Source: an uncultured Chthoniobacterales bacterium (lineage in GTDB: Bacteria > Verrucomicrobiota > Verrucomicrobiia > Chthoniobacterales > UBA10450). Taken from it: a stretch of DNA of 44,037 bases. The position numbers and the translations under genes were made by a program. Below the pieces are notes generated by a model. It was not told the origin of the DNA. It was given only the letters and a program-made list of their open reading frames with translations, and searched no databases. Positions within the stretch are counted from its first letter, which is position 1. Every line of letters starts with the position of its first letter. Shown here piece after piece: positions 8,277 to 17,431 of this stretch. The stretch is from assembly GCA_902805675.1 (NCBI GenBank), contig CADCTA010000055.1, forward strand, positions 1 through 44,037. The letters run 5' to 3'.

Positions 8277-9185
8277 TCATTCCACCGGCACGCAGCACCA
8301 GAGGTCGAAGCGTTTTGCTGTTTCAACCCTGCGCGGGACGCGCCGGTAAAGTTCCTCCGCAGCGTCATTGCGCAGCTGCAGCCCTGCCGCCGGGAGCCAG
8401 CTCTTGAACATCACATTCCAGGCTTGATCGACTGCTTTCATGTCACCCCGCACGTGATGACGAGCCCAGTTCCCTGCCGGCCGCGTCATAACGCCAATGC
8501 CATCGGGTGGTTTCACACCAGCGGGGATTTCGAGCCTGAACTCGTATCGGCAGCGCGCGAGGGGCGTGACTTCCGGATCGTCGCGTGAAGCTCCCGCCAG
8601 CCGGCCGTCGCCTAACGGCAGACCTTCAGCGGCCGCCCACCGTGCCAGCTTTTCATATGCCTCGATGAGCACTTCGGGACGAACGTACCCGCCGATCGCG
8701 CGTGATACGGCCAGTTGTTTTTCCGGCCGGTGCACGATCTCGACGGCGAAGTCGTCCGGCACGGCCGGCGCCTCGCGCAGAAAGTATCGCGAGACCTGCA
8801 TGGTCTCCGACGCATCGGGTCTTACCGCCCAGAATGCCCCCTGATCAAACGCCACCGGGTTCGTGCCGAAGTGCCTCCGGAACGCGCGGGAGAAAACGGC
8901 TGCCGATCGGTAACCACACTCGCTCGCGATCCGCTTCCACGAGGGCTGCGGTGCGCGGCGGGCCAGGCTGAGCGCCCGTTCGAGCCTCAGCCTTGTCGTG
9001 AAGCCATGAACGGTCTCGCCGACGAGCGCGTGGAAGATACGATGGAAATGGTGCGGCGCGATGCAGGCGACGCCCGCTAGCACCTTCAGACTAGGGGCCG
9101 ACCCGATGTTCGCATCGACGCACGCAATCGCGCGGTTGATGCGATCCTCGTAACGCTCGCTCTGAGATGAGCTTCTCGATCCCAT
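8277..9185 (-). CDS. AraC family regulator with GyrI-like effector domain
   Basis: Transcription factor of 302 residues. The N-terminal half (about 12-112) is an AraC double helix-turn-helix: LKVLAGVACIAPHHFHRIFH, then IASECGYRSAAVFSRAFRRHFGTNP. Residues 140-300 resemble the GyrI/AraC-effector fold (FAVEIVHRPEKQLAVSRAIGGY, later CRYEFRLEIPAG and the GNWARHHVRGDM segment) that binds small, often drug-like ligands. This is the Rob/SoxS-related order with the DNA-binding part first. It precedes the DUF4199-like gene by 13 bases and may control that pair; no operator was recognised. Confidence 0.9.
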   Translation of the reverse strand: MGSRSSSQSERYEDRINRAIACVDANIGSAPSLKVLAGVACIAPHHFHRIFHALVGETVHGFTTRLRLERALSLARRAPQPSWKRIASECGYRSAAVFSRAFRRHFGTNPVAFDQGAFWAVRPDASETMQVSRYFLREAPAVPDDFAVEIVHRPEKQLAVSRAIGGYVRPEVLIEAYEKLARWAAAEGLPLGDGRLAGASRDDPEVTPLARCRYEFRLEIPAGVKPPDGIGVMTRPAGNWARHHVRGDMKAVDQAWNVMFKSWLPAAGLQLRNDAAEELYRRVPRRVETAKRFDLWCCVPVE

Positions 9186-9449
9186 GGGGTCGAGGAGCAG
9201 GCTAGATGTCAGCCGCCGCTCAGCCAGTCAGAACCGTTGATCTTTCTTGCTGAAATCGCGGCCTACGAAGGTCGCGTCGCACCTCCGCACGGATGCGGTG
9301 CCGCAGGCGGCACGAGATAAGCTAAACAAGACTGGCGTATGACAGATTACATCCGCCGCCTTCTGCTGAATGTCTTCGGACTCGGCAAGCCGGTCATCGT
9401 AAGCACTCGCCGGCTGCACCGCGGCTAGTTCGCGTCTGCGCTTTGCGCG

Positions 9450-9700
9450 TCAGGTGCCGGACTTCGGTGCCAGCGCAGCGAGGATCGCATCGAACCGCGC
9501 GTCATCGCGCAGCGGGTCGAACTCTCCCGCAAGTTTGAGCACGCCATACGACGGTGCGCCTGGTAGCGCCGTCGCCCTTTGCAGAACCTCCAGCGCCCTT
9601 TCCGTCTCTCCGCGCGCGCACCAGACACGGCAGGCACTCTCCGTGCGCCGTCAGCGCGGCGCCGCAGGTGGAACAGGAAGCAAGCGCAGCAGGCAGTGAT
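9450..9700 (-). pseudogene. Collapsed remnant of a second Ser/Thr kinase-TPR gene
   Basis: Minus-strand reading of 9619-9676 gives CSTCGAALTAHGECLPCLV, matching the N-terminal cysteine motif of the kinase at 9729-12521 (CSTCGISLGPTGDCLACLV). In another frame, 9450-9611 reads GETERALEVLQRATALPGAP and then FDPLRDDARFDAIL before a TGA, matching the far C-terminal end of the same kinase (WDPLRNDPRFEKLI). The two ends of a roughly 900-residue paralogue are therefore joined with almost everything between deleted and the frame broken. No start codon is left. It lies directly downstream of the intact gene, as a tandem duplicate would. Confidence 0.8.
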
Positions 9701-9728
9701 TTAGCGAAGGGTCCGGAAATCTGCGCGT

Positions 9729-12521
9729 CTATTCAGTCGCACCCGCCGGCGCGATCAGCTTTTCAAACCGCGGATCGTTGCGCAACGGGTCCCATTCCCA
9801 TCGCAACCGGAGATCCTGCAGGCTCACACTGTAATGCGCGCTATCGGTGGCGTGCGGCGTGTGCAGAAGCCGCTCGATCAACGCGAGCGCGAGATCACGC
9901 TCGCCCACACGCGTGTAGATCAACGCGAGATAGCCATTCATGAGAGGTCCATCGACGGCATCGCGCGACTCGGGTTTCAACTCGACTGCACGGCGCCCTT
10001 CCGCGATGGCCGCCTCTTTGCGTCCCATGAACGCGTAGAGCAGGCCCAGGTTTGCATGGCGCGCCGCATCCTGCGGCGCTTCCTGCACCGCGGCCTCGAA
10101 GCTTGGACGGGCTGCTTCGAACTGACTTTGCGCGGTCGCTTCATCGCCGCGGGCGAGCGCCGCGCATCCAGCGAAGTACGACTTCGGCAGCGGCCCGCCT
10201 TGCAGATACGAGAGCTCGGCGGCGGGCGCAGCCGCCAGCACCGTCTCTGCGCCAGCGAAGTCCCGTTTGATCATGGAGACATCCCAGCGGCCCGCTGTGA
10301 CTACACCGTCCGGGTCACTACCTGGCGGCGCGGTAGCGAGCAATGCCTCCAGTTCGGCCGTGCTCCCTCTCCAGAAGTAATAGATGTAGGCAACCTGGAT
10401 GCGCACCGAGATCGAGCCGGGCGCGAGCCCGTGCAACCGCTCACCGGCGCGCGCAGCTTCCGCCCAGTTCCGCACTGCGCCGTGCACGTAGACGAGGTTG
10501 CGCACGATGTTCGGGTTCTGCGGATCGGTGGCTTCCATCTGGCGGAAGGTCGCGACCGCTTCCTCCCATCGGCCTTCGCGCCGTGCGATCGCGCCGAGGA
10601 TCGTTCCGACTTCGCTATTACTGGGCATCAGCGTCTGCGCGACGCGGAGTTCCTGCACCGCGCGCGCGTAATCCCTTTCCAGCCAATAGAGGAACAGCCC
10701 GCGCGCGAAATGTGCTTCGCCGAGCTTCGGCTGGAGGCGTAGCGATTCCTGTATCTCCGCCGCGGCGCGCTGCTTCCACGCATCCGTCGGCTCATAGAAG
10801 TGGTAGATCCGCGCCGCGACCGCCGCGAGCCGCGCCCGCGCAACCGCAAACGCAGGATCAAGCTCGACCGCCTGCTGATAAAGCTGCACCGCCGTCTTGT
10901 AATCCTCGAACCGCGTGTCCGGATTGTACTCGAGTTGGCGCGCCTTCAGGTAAAGAACGTAGGCGTCCGCATTGTCCGTAAGCTTCCTCTCGACCGTCGC
11001 TTTTTCCTCGGGGCTCAAGGTCGCGTGCAAGGCGCCCGCGATCTCCTTCGCCAGCTCGCCCTGCAGGGTCAGCGCATCGGAGATGGCCTTATCGTACGAC
11101 TCGGCCCAAACGTGCCGATCGTCGCGCGCATCGATCAATTGCACGGCCACGCGCACGCGGTCGCCGCTGCGCCGCACCGTTCCTTGCAGAACGTGCGCCA
11201 CGCCGAGTTGCCCGGCGATCTCGCGCACGCTGCGATTCTCCGCGTTGCGGAACTGCATTACGCTGGTGCGGCTGGTGACTTTCAGGTCCGCGATCTTCGC
11301 CAGGCTGGTGAGGATCTCATCCTGCACGCCATCGGCGAAATAGGAGTTTGTCTCGTCTTCGCTCAGGCTGGCGAACGGCAGCACTGCAACAGACTTGGCT
11401 GGAGGAGCCGCTTCCACGCGGTCACTCTCGTCCCGCGGGCCGAGCGCGAGGTATGCGGTCACCGCCAGCGCGCCCAGGACCGCCGCGACGGCTGCGAGCC
11501 TGGAGCGTTTGCCCGCCCCGGCATTTTCCAGGCTGGCGCGACACGCTTCCAGCTCGGCCATTAATTCCCGGGCCGAGGCGGGCCGCTCTGCCGGATTCAC
11601 TGATAAAACGCCGCGCAGCAGGTGAATGACCGGCTTGGGAATCTTCCGCTCGGCGAGTCTGGCCACCGGCAGCGGGAGCTCGGTTTGGCGCCGGCGGATT
11701 TCATCGATGCTCGTGCCTTCGTACGGCGCCTCTCCGGTCAGCGCGTACCAGAGCGTTACGCCTAACGAGTAGATGTCGGAGCGCGCGTCGGCCGGTGCGC
11801 CGGAGAATTGCTCCGGGCTCGCAAAGGCCGGCGTGCCAACGAAGCCGCCCTGGGTCAGGTCCATGTCGTTGCCGCTGTCCGAGACTGCTTTGGCCAGGCC
11901 GAAATCGATCACCTTCACGCTCGCCTGGTCCACGGCCGCATCGCTCCGCGTCAGCATGATGTTTCCCGGCTTGAGATCGCGGTGGACGAGACCATGCGAG
12001 GCGGCGGCGACGAGCGCGGCAGTCACCTGCATCGCGACGTCGAGGGCCATCTCGACCTTCATCGGCCCGTCCCGCCTAACGAGGCTGTCGAGCGTTTCGC
12101 CTTCGACCAGTTCCATCGCGTAGTAGCAACGATCCCCCTCCCGCGTGGCGCCGAACTGGAAGACGCTGGCCACATTTGGATGATGCAGCGCGGCCGCCGC
12201 GCGCGCTTCGCGCAGAAAACGCTCTCGGACCGGCTGCTCGTTGCCGGCCGTGCGCGGCACATCGATGACCTTCAACGCCACGCTCCGGTTCAACACCTTG
12301 TCGACGGCGCGGTATGTCACGCCCATCGCACCGCGGCCGAGCTCGCAACGTGAGCCGTCCCCGCGCCGCGCGATCACGTAGTCGCCGAATCCCGAAGGCT
12401 CGGTCTCCACAGGAGCGTCATCGAACCCGAGCTTCACGAGGCAGGCGAGGCAGTCGCCGGTCGGCCCTAACGAGATGCCGCAGGTCGAGCAGAGTGAAGT
12501 CGCGGTTTGTGCGGCTTCCAT
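9729..12521 (-). CDS. Membrane Ser/Thr protein kinase with FlgO-like and TPR domains
   Basis: A 930-residue eukaryotic-type kinase. The N-terminus has a C-x2-C...C-x2-C motif (11-27). The kinase domain spans about 58-330: Gly-rich loop LGRGAMGVTYRAV, Lys84 in VALK, HRDLKPGN at 180-187 (Asp182), DFG at 206-208 and SPEQFSG in the activation segment, so it should be active. A transmembrane helix lies near 342-360. The outer part begins KSVAVLPFASLSEDETNSYFADGVQDEIL (FlgO/TolB-like, about 377-510) and continues as TPR repeats to the end. The kinase would be cytosolic and the sensor or scaffold periplasmic. It starts 8 bases after the sigma factor gene, a pairing common in Verrucomicrobiota, Planctomycetota and Acidobacteriota, suggesting one signalling unit. 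Confidence 0.93.
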   Translation of the reverse strand: MEAAQTATSLCSTCGISLGPTGDCLACLVKLGFDDAPVETEPSGFGDYVIARRGDGSRCELGRGAMGVTYRAVDKVLNRSVALKVIDVPRTAGNEQPVRERFLREARAAAALHHPNVASVFQFGATREGDRCYYAMELVEGETLDSLVRRDGPMKVEMALDVAMQVTAALVAAASHGLVHRDLKPGNIMLTRSDAAVDQASVKVIDFGLAKAVSDSGNDMDLTQGGFVGTPAFASPEQFSGAPADARSDIYSLGVTLWYALTGEAPYEGTSIDEIRRRQTELPLPVARLAERKIPKPVIHLLRGVLSVNPAERPASARELMAELEACRASLENAGAGKRSRLAAVAAVLGALAVTAYLALGPRDESDRVEAAPPAKSVAVLPFASLSEDETNSYFADGVQDEILTSLAKIADLKVTSRTSVMQFRNAENRSVREIAGQLGVAHVLQGTVRRSGDRVRVAVQLIDARDDRHVWAESYDKAISDALTLQGELAKEIAGALHATLSPEEKATVERKLTDNADAYVLYLKARQLEYNPDTRFEDYKTAVQLYQQAVELDPAFAVARARLAAVAARIYHFYEPTDAWKQRAAAEIQESLRLQPKLGEAHFARGLFLYWLERDYARAVQELRVAQTLMPSNSEVGTILGAIARREGRWEEAVATFRQMEATDPQNPNIVRNLVYVHGAVRNWAEAARAGERLHGLAPGSISVRIQVAYIYYFWRGSTAELEALLATAPPGSDPDGVVTAGRWDVSMIKRDFAGAETVLAAAPAAELSYLQGGPLPKSYFAGCAALARGDEATAQSQFEAARPSFEAAVQEAPQDAARHANLGLLYAFMGRKEAAIAEGRRAVELKPESRDAVDGPLMNGYLALIYTRVGERDLALALIERLLHTPHATDSAHYSVSLQDLRLRWEWDPLRNDPRFEKLIAPAGATE

Positions 12522-12529
12522 GCCCTCGG

Positions 12530-13297
12530 CTAACCGCGCGTCAGCACTCGGAAGAGCTCGTGCAGTTCGCCATCGACGTCGGCTTCGTTCACAACCGTCT
12601 GCCGGACGCCGGCGCGCAGCAGTTCGCGATAACGGGTGCGCAGGCGGGTGACGTGGCTGCGAAGGGTTGGCGCCGCGATGCCGATCTTCTCGGCCAGCTG
12701 GTCATAGGTCGGCAACGGTTCCGCGCTGCCGGTGAGGAACACTCTGAGCTGCTGGAAGAGCCCGCGCTTGCCGTCCCGTTCATACTCACCCGCAAGCTGC
12801 TCCAGGCTCGTGCGGACTACCGCCTCCGCCCAGCTCCGCTCGAAGAGGCGATCCTCACTTAACTCGCCAGTCGCGGAGTGGGTTTGGAAAACTGATTCGG
12901 CGGCATCGACGCGCGCCTCGTCCAGCGGCAGAAAATTCTCGGCGCCGCCCCGTTTCAGCCGATTGGCGTGCGTGTAGGCGTCGGCCAGGAAGTTCTTCAG
13001 CGCCGCGAGCAGGAACGAACGGAACCGACCCTTCTGCGGATCGACCCGCGCGTAGATCTCGTTCTCGATCAGATGCACGAAAAAGCTCTGCGTCAGGTCC
13101 TGCGCATCGTGCACCGAGTAGCCACGCGTCCGCACGAAAGTGTAGAGCGGCGTCCAGTACGTCTGGCACAGCTCGGCCAACGCGGCGCGCGCCCGCTCGG
13201 GCTCTGTTTCCCCACAGGCCGCCGCGGCGATCACGCTCCAGTGCGTGGCCGCGAAGGGATCGTCCTGTCGCGTGTCGGTAACCGGCAACGAACTCAC
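12530..13297 (-). CDS. ECF-type RNA polymerase sigma factor paired with a Ser/Thr kinase
   Basis: A 255-residue sigma-70 family protein. Region 2 is seen in DAQDLTQSFFVHLIEN, the YARVDPQKGRFRSFL stretch and LKNFLADAYTHANRLKRGG (about 60-125), region 4 in PTYDQLAEKIGIAAPTLRSH to VTRLRTRYRELL (about 195-235). The protein is longer than a minimal ECF factor because of a Glu/Leu-rich linker between the two regions, as in kinase-associated ECF groups. No anti-sigma gene is adjacent; the kinase 8 bases downstream is the likely regulator. It is divergent from the beta-helix gene at 13412, with an inverted repeat between them. Confidence 0.9.
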   Translation of the reverse strand: MSSLPVTDTRQDDPFAATHWSVIAAAACGETEPERARAALAELCQTYWTPLYTFVRTRGYSVHDAQDLTQSFFVHLIENEIYARVDPQKGRFRSFLLAALKNFLADAYTHANRLKRGGAENFLPLDEARVDAAESVFQTHSATGELSEDRLFERSWAEAVVRTSLEQLAGEYERDGKRGLFQQLRVFLTGSAEPLPTYDQLAEKIGIAAPTLRSHVTRLRTRYRELLRAGVRQTVVNEADVDGELHELFRVLTRG

Positions 13298-13333
13298 TGG
13301 CCGCCTTTACCAAAATCAACGGAAGAAGCCAAG

Positions 13334-13363
13334 GCTGCAGAATTTTTTACGAATTCTTGCAGC
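13334..13363. promoter_or_regulatory. Inverted repeat in divergent intergenic region
   Basis: Left arm GCTGCAGAATT (13334-13344), spacer TTTTACG, right arm AATTCTTGCAGC (13352-13363); the arms are complementary apart from one extra T. It sits in the 114 bases between the start of the sigma factor gene and the start of the first surface-protein gene, so it could be an operator for either or both. An RNA hairpin in a leader is the alternative. Confidence 0.45.
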
Positions 13364-13411
13364 ACACGCGCGGAAACGCCGTTGGAAACGCCAAACCGCA
13401 ACTAACGAACC

Positions 13412-14527
13412 ATGAAAAAATCCGCTTCTACACTTATCCTGTTCCTAGGTTCCCTCCTTCTTCCCTTTTCCTCGTTCGGACAGGGAAGTCTCACCCCGCC
13501 CGGGCCACCCGCTCCGACGATGAAGACGCTCGACCAGGTCGAAGCGCGCACGCCGCTCAACGCCACGAACACGCCCGGTAACGAAAGCGTCGAGTTCATC
13601 ATTACGCGACCAGGCAGCTACTACCTGACGGGCAATCTGGAGGTAACCAAGGCACAGGGCATCTACGTCGAGCAGGCAGGAGTGACGATCGACCTGAACG
13701 GCTTCGAGATCCGGCGCACCGCGGGCTCAGGCGGCTCCGGTATTTTCATCCCGACATTCTCTGAACGCTGCACGGTCAAGAACGGCTCCGTGGTGGGCTT
13801 CGGGGTCGGGATCGATTCCCCGGGCTTTCTTTTCGGGTCGCCCGCTCGAGGAGGCTCCTTTTCGTACCTCCGATTTTCCGGCTGCTCGGCCTTCGGTCTG
13901 CGGGCCGGCAGGGCATCCACCATCGAGAACTGCGAGGCGGTGGGAAATGGCGGCACTGGTATCTTCGCGAGCATCGGCTCCACGATCCGTGACTGCTCGG
14001 CCCGCGAGAATCTCGGCAAAGGCATCGATACCGCCGCGGGCTGTGTCATCCAGCGTTGCGCTGCCACGCGCAACGACGGTGGTGGGCTGGAGACCGACGA
14101 CGGCGGTCTCGTTACGCAGTGCACCGTCCGTGAGAACAGCGGCGAAGGCATCAATGTTGGCGCCGGGTCAACCGTCCAGGGATGCACCGCGACTTCGAGC
14201 GCTGCGAACAACATCCGCACCGCGGGTGGCTGTCTGGTGCTGGAAAACAACAGCCGCGGCGCGTCGGGCTCGGGCATTTTTACCGACGGCACCGACAGCC
14301 GCATCGAGGGGAACGCGACCTCGGGCAACGTCACGGGCATCAGAGTGACGGGGACCTCGAACCTGATCGTCAAGAACAGCGCCGGGGATAACGCCAGCAA
14401 TTACAACATCGTCCCGGCAAACAAGATCGGGGTGGTCTTCACGCCGAACAACAGCAGCGCCTCAGGCGACATCGGCGGCGGCCTCAGCGCGGGCGCGGTC
14501 GATCCTTGGGCGAACTTCGCGTTCTGA
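13412..14527 (+). CDS. Secreted right-handed beta-helix repeat protein
   Basis: A 371-residue exported protein. A signal peptide (MKKSASTLILFLGSLLLPFS, cleavage near Gly23/Gln24) is followed by PPGPPAPTMKTLDQVEARTP (29-48), an N-terminal segment shared with the paralogue at 16082. Then comes VTIDLNGFEIRRT and a series of short turns such as IENCEAVGNGGTGI, IRDCSARENLGKGI and VQGCTATSSAANNI, typical of a parallel beta-helix of the pectate lyase/NosD type. The C-terminal cap ends AVDPWANFAF. No lyase active site is recognisable, so a structural or glycan-binding role is more likely than catalysis. First gene of the surface-protein run. Confidence 0.85.
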   Translation: MKKSASTLILFLGSLLLPFSSFGQGSLTPPGPPAPTMKTLDQVEARTPLNATNTPGNESVEFIITRPGSYYLTGNLEVTKAQGIYVEQAGVTIDLNGFEIRRTAGSGGSGIFIPTFSERCTVKNGSVVGFGVGIDSPGFLFGSPARGGSFSYLRFSGCSAFGLRAGRASTIENCEAVGNGGTGIFASIGSTIRDCSARENLGKGIDTAAGCVIQRCAATRNDGGGLETDDGGLVTQCTVRENSGEGINVGAGSTVQGCTATSSAANNIRTAGGCLVLENNSRGASGSGIFTDGTDSRIEGNATSGNVTGIRVTGTSNLIVKNSAGDNASNYNIVPANKIGVVFTPNNSSASGDIGGGLSAGAVDPWANFAF

Positions 14528-14573
14528 GTGTGATCTCCCTCCGCCACCACATCGGCACCGCTATCTCGCTTCC

Positions 14574-16031
14574 ATGAAAAACCGCATCCTCATCGCGCTT
14601 GCGATCGCCCTCGCCGTTTCGATTGCGGTGGAGAGTCGCGCAGCCACGAACATCAACGACACCAACGCCTACTCCTACGGTGCGAACGTCGGCTACATGA
14701 ACTGGCGCGCCGACGGCGCCAACGGGGTCGTGCTTGGCCGATACATCACCTCCGGGTTCATCTACGGAGCGAACATCGGCTGGATCAACATGGGTGACGG
14801 GACCCCTGACAACGGCATCCAATATTCGAATGCGAGCGCCAGCGACTTCGGCGTCAACACGATCGCGGACCCAAGTGTGCCTGGAGAGTACTACCTCCGC
14901 GGCTACGCCTACGGAGCGAACGTCGGCTGGATTCACTTCGAGAACACCGGCAATCCACGCATCGTCCTCTCCAATAATCGGCTGCGCGGCTACGCCTACG
15001 GCGCGAACATCGGCTGGATCAATCTCGACGACCTGAACGTGTTCGTGCAGGCGAACTCGATCGACCCCGGCGCGGACACGGATGGCGACGGACTGACCGA
15101 TGCCTGGGAGTACATCTACTTCGGCAATCTCGGCATGGACGGCACCGGCGATCCGGATGGCGACGGCGAGGACAACCTCTCGGAGTTCCGGTCGAACACG
15201 ATCCCGACCGACATCACTTCCGTCACCCGCAGCGCCCGCGCTCTCAACATCGCCACCCGCCTGCGCGTGCTCACCGACGAGAACGTGCTGATCGGTGGAT
15301 TCATCATCAGCGGGTCCGAGCCGAAGCGGGTGATCATCCGCGCGATCGGCCCGTCCATTCAGGCAGAGGGCGCACCGCTGCCCGGCCGGCTCATCGATCC
15401 TTTCCTGGAGCTGTATCAGCAGGGCAACCCCGATCCCGTCGGGACGAACAACAACTGGAAAGAGACGCAACAGGGCGAGATCGAGGCGACAGGAGTTGCG
15501 CCGAGCGAGGACGCGGAGTCGGCCATCGTGCGCACTCTGAACCCGGGCAACTACACCGCGGTGGTGAGCGGCGTCTCGGGCGGAGTGGGCATCGGCCTGG
15601 TCGAAGTCTATGACCTTGCTGCGCCCCAGCCGGCGAAACTCGCCAACATCGCGACCCGCGGCTTCGTCGATCGCGGTGATAACGTGATGATCGGCGGCTT
15701 CATCATCGGCGGCGGACTGGGGACAAACTCCAGCGGTACCGCGAGGCTCCTCATCCGCGCGCTCGGGCCCTCGCTCGGCGAAGCTGGCGTAGCGAACGCG
15801 CTCGCCGACCCAACGCTCGAGCTCGTGAACAGCAACGGCGACACGCTCGCGAGCAACAACAACTGGCGTGACAGCCAGCAGGCCGAGATCGAAGCCACCG
15901 GCATCCCGCCGTCGAACGACCTCGAAGCTGCGATCGTGCGGACAGTCTCCGCGGGCCTTTACACCGCCATCGTGCGCGGGGTGAACGACGGCACCGGGGT
16001 GGGCTTGGTCGAAGTGTACAACCTGCCGTGA
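14574..16031 (+). CDS. Surface protein with YGANIGW repeats, calcium-type loops and tandem NIATRGF domains
   Basis: A 485-residue exported protein with a signal peptide (cut near Ala23/Ala24). Residues 30-160 contain four copies of a YGANVG(W) motif (34, 64, 113, 142). Next are Asp-rich DTDGDGLTDAWEY (169) and GDPDGDGEDNLSEF (192), which resemble calcium-binding thrombospondin type 3 or dockerin-like loops. Residues 224-485 hold two copies of a domain of about 125 residues; each has the order ATR(L/G), (D)NV(L/M)IGGFII, IRA(I/L)GPS, NNNW, EIEATG, (Y)TA(V/I)V and GLVEVY. The first copy starts with RLRV, the second with RGFV. Homologous pairs occur in the gene at 19860 and, decayed, at 39760. 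Probably outer-surface attached; function unknown. Confidence 0.8.
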   Translation: MKNRILIALAIALAVSIAVESRAATNINDTNAYSYGANVGYMNWRADGANGVVLGRYITSGFIYGANIGWINMGDGTPDNGIQYSNASASDFGVNTIADPSVPGEYYLRGYAYGANVGWIHFENTGNPRIVLSNNRLRGYAYGANIGWINLDDLNVFVQANSIDPGADTDGDGLTDAWEYIYFGNLGMDGTGDPDGDGEDNLSEFRSNTIPTDITSVTRSARALNIATRLRVLTDENVLIGGFIISGSEPKRVIIRAIGPSIQAEGAPLPGRLIDPFLELYQQGNPDPVGTNNNWKETQQGEIEATGVAPSEDAESAIVRTLNPGNYTAVVSGVSGGVGIGLVEVYDLAAPQPAKLANIATRGFVDRGDNVMIGGFIIGGGLGTNSSGTARLLIRALGPSLGEAGVANALADPTLELVNSNGDTLASNNNWRDSQQAEIEATGIPPSNDLEAAIVRTVSAGLYTAIVRGVNDGTGVGLVEVYNLP

Positions 16032-16081
16032 TCGATCCACGGCACGTCCCTTCCGCCTCACCCGTTGTCCGACAAACAACT

Positions 16082-17431
16082 ATGAACACACGCCTGCTCG
16101 TTCTTCTCGCGCTGCTGCCAGCTCACGTTGCCTTTTCACAAGGCGCGTTGAACCCGCCTGGACCGCCGGCGCCGACCATGAAAACCCTCGACCAGGTAGA
16201 GGCGCGCACTCCGATTGGAAGCGCTCAGACGCCCGGCGATGCGACGGCTGAGTTTATCATCGGTCAGCCTGGAAGTTACTACCTGACGGGCAACATCGGC
16301 GTCGCGAAGGCGCAGGGAATCCGCATCACTGCCGCCGGGGTCACGCTCGACTTGAACGGCTTCGAGATTCGTCGCACCAACGGAACGGGCGGCGACGGAA
16401 TCACGATTGGGCCGGAGGCCGATCGTTGCGCAGTGAAAAATGGGTCGATCTCGAACTTCGCGTTCGGCATCAACTGCGCCGAGGGATTTGGCGGTGTCAC
16501 CGCCCAGGCGACGTCGTTTTCGAGGCTGGCTTTCACTCGGTGTTCCACCAGAGCTCTGGGCGCGGGCGAAGGAGCGCGGGTGGATCACTGTGAAGCGCGC
16601 GGCAACAGCGGCGTGGGCATATTCGTCCGTCGCGGATCGGCGGTCAGCGATTGCGTCGCGCTGGAGAATAACAACCACGGTATCGAGGGCGCGAGCGGCG
16701 TCACCGTGACTGCCAGCACGGCGGCGAACAACGGCGGCTTCGGCATCACGCTGAGCTCCGGCTCCACGGTCGTGAACTGCTCCGCCTTCGGGAACGGCGG
16801 CGGCGGCGGCATTTCCACTGGATTCGGCGGCACCATTACCAATTGCACCGCGGTATCGAACATCGGCGACGGCTTTCACGTCGCGCCGAGCAGCACCCTG
16901 ACGTCATCGACGGCAAGGCAGAACTCGAGGCACGGCGCCTTGGCGGAAGAAGACGCCCGCATCAGCGACTGCACATTCACGAACAACGGCGTTCACGGCA
17001 TCCTCGCTGGCCAGCGCACAGCGATCAGTGGTTCCACCGCCAGCTTCAACGGCGGCGCCACCCCCGCCGTGGGTTCAGGCATCTCCGGCGGTATTCGGAT
17101 GATGATCAAAGACTGCAACGCCATCCGGAATCGCGCCGATGGAATCTCGGTCGGCGGCGATTCCGTCGTGATCGGCAATCACGCGAGCTTCAACGGCCAG
17201 GGCGGCGCGGCCGCGGGCATTCGCGCGGCGCCGAGCGGCAGCCGCCTCGAGAACAATCACACGCGCGACAACACCGGCACCGGCATCCTTGCCGGCACCG
17301 CGGATGTGATCATCCGCAACACGGCGGGCAACAACAGCGTGGCAGATTTCACCCCGAACTCGGGTATAAACTTCGGACCGATCCAGAGCCCGGGAACGAC
17401 GACAAACCCGACCGCGAATCACCAGTTTTGA
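16082..17431 (+). CDS. Secreted right-handed beta-helix repeat protein, second copy
   Basis: A 449-residue paralogue of the protein at 13412. I chose the ATG at 16082 because the signal peptide MNTRLLVLLALLPAHVAFSQ starts there; the 18 codons before it are not signal-like. The PPGPPAPTMKTLDQVEARTP segment is nearly identical to the first copy, followed by GQPGSYYLTGNIGVAKAQGI and VTLDLNGFEIRRT. The body is made of Asn/Gly/Cys/Ser-rich turns (VTASTAANNGGFGI, VVNCSAFGNGGGGGI, ISDCTFTNNGVHGI) of a parallel beta-helix, and the cap ends TTTNPTANHQF. It begins 50 bases after the previous gene. A second C-terminal cap continues in the same frame after its stop. Confidence 0.85.
   Translation: MNTRLLVLLALLPAHVAFSQGALNPPGPPAPTMKTLDQVEARTPIGSAQTPGDATAEFIIGQPGSYYLTGNIGVAKAQGIRITAAGVTLDLNGFEIRRTNGTGGDGITIGPEADRCAVKNGSISNFAFGINCAEGFGGVTAQATSFSRLAFTRCSTRALGAGEGARVDHCEARGNSGVGIFVRRGSAVSDCVALENNNHGIEGASGVTVTASTAANNGGFGITLSSGSTVVNCSAFGNGGGGGISTGFGGTITNCTAVSNIGDGFHVAPSSTLTSSTARQNSRHGALAEEDARISDCTFTNNGVHGILAGQRTAISGSTASFNGGATPAVGSGISGGIRMMIKDCNAIRNRADGISVGGDSVVIGNHASFNGQGGAAAGIRAAPSGSRLENNHTRDNTGTGILAGTADVIIRNTAGNNSVADFTPNSGINFGPIQSPGTTTNPTANHQF

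Noticed and set aside
9228-9419. 63-codon minus-strand frame between the AraC and kinase regions
   Set aside because: No signal peptide, motif or ribosome site, and low protein character; left unannotated.
9337-9426. 29-codon plus-strand frame starting MTDYIRRLLLNVFG
   Set aside because: Looks slightly protein-like, but has no ribosome site and no known relative; too short to support.
14484-16079. 531-codon open frame on the minus strand
   Set aside because: It is antisense to the surface-protein gene at 14574, whose signal peptide and conserved domains are clear. Its DPADVRSVGVA-like repeats merely mirror the sense-strand repeats.
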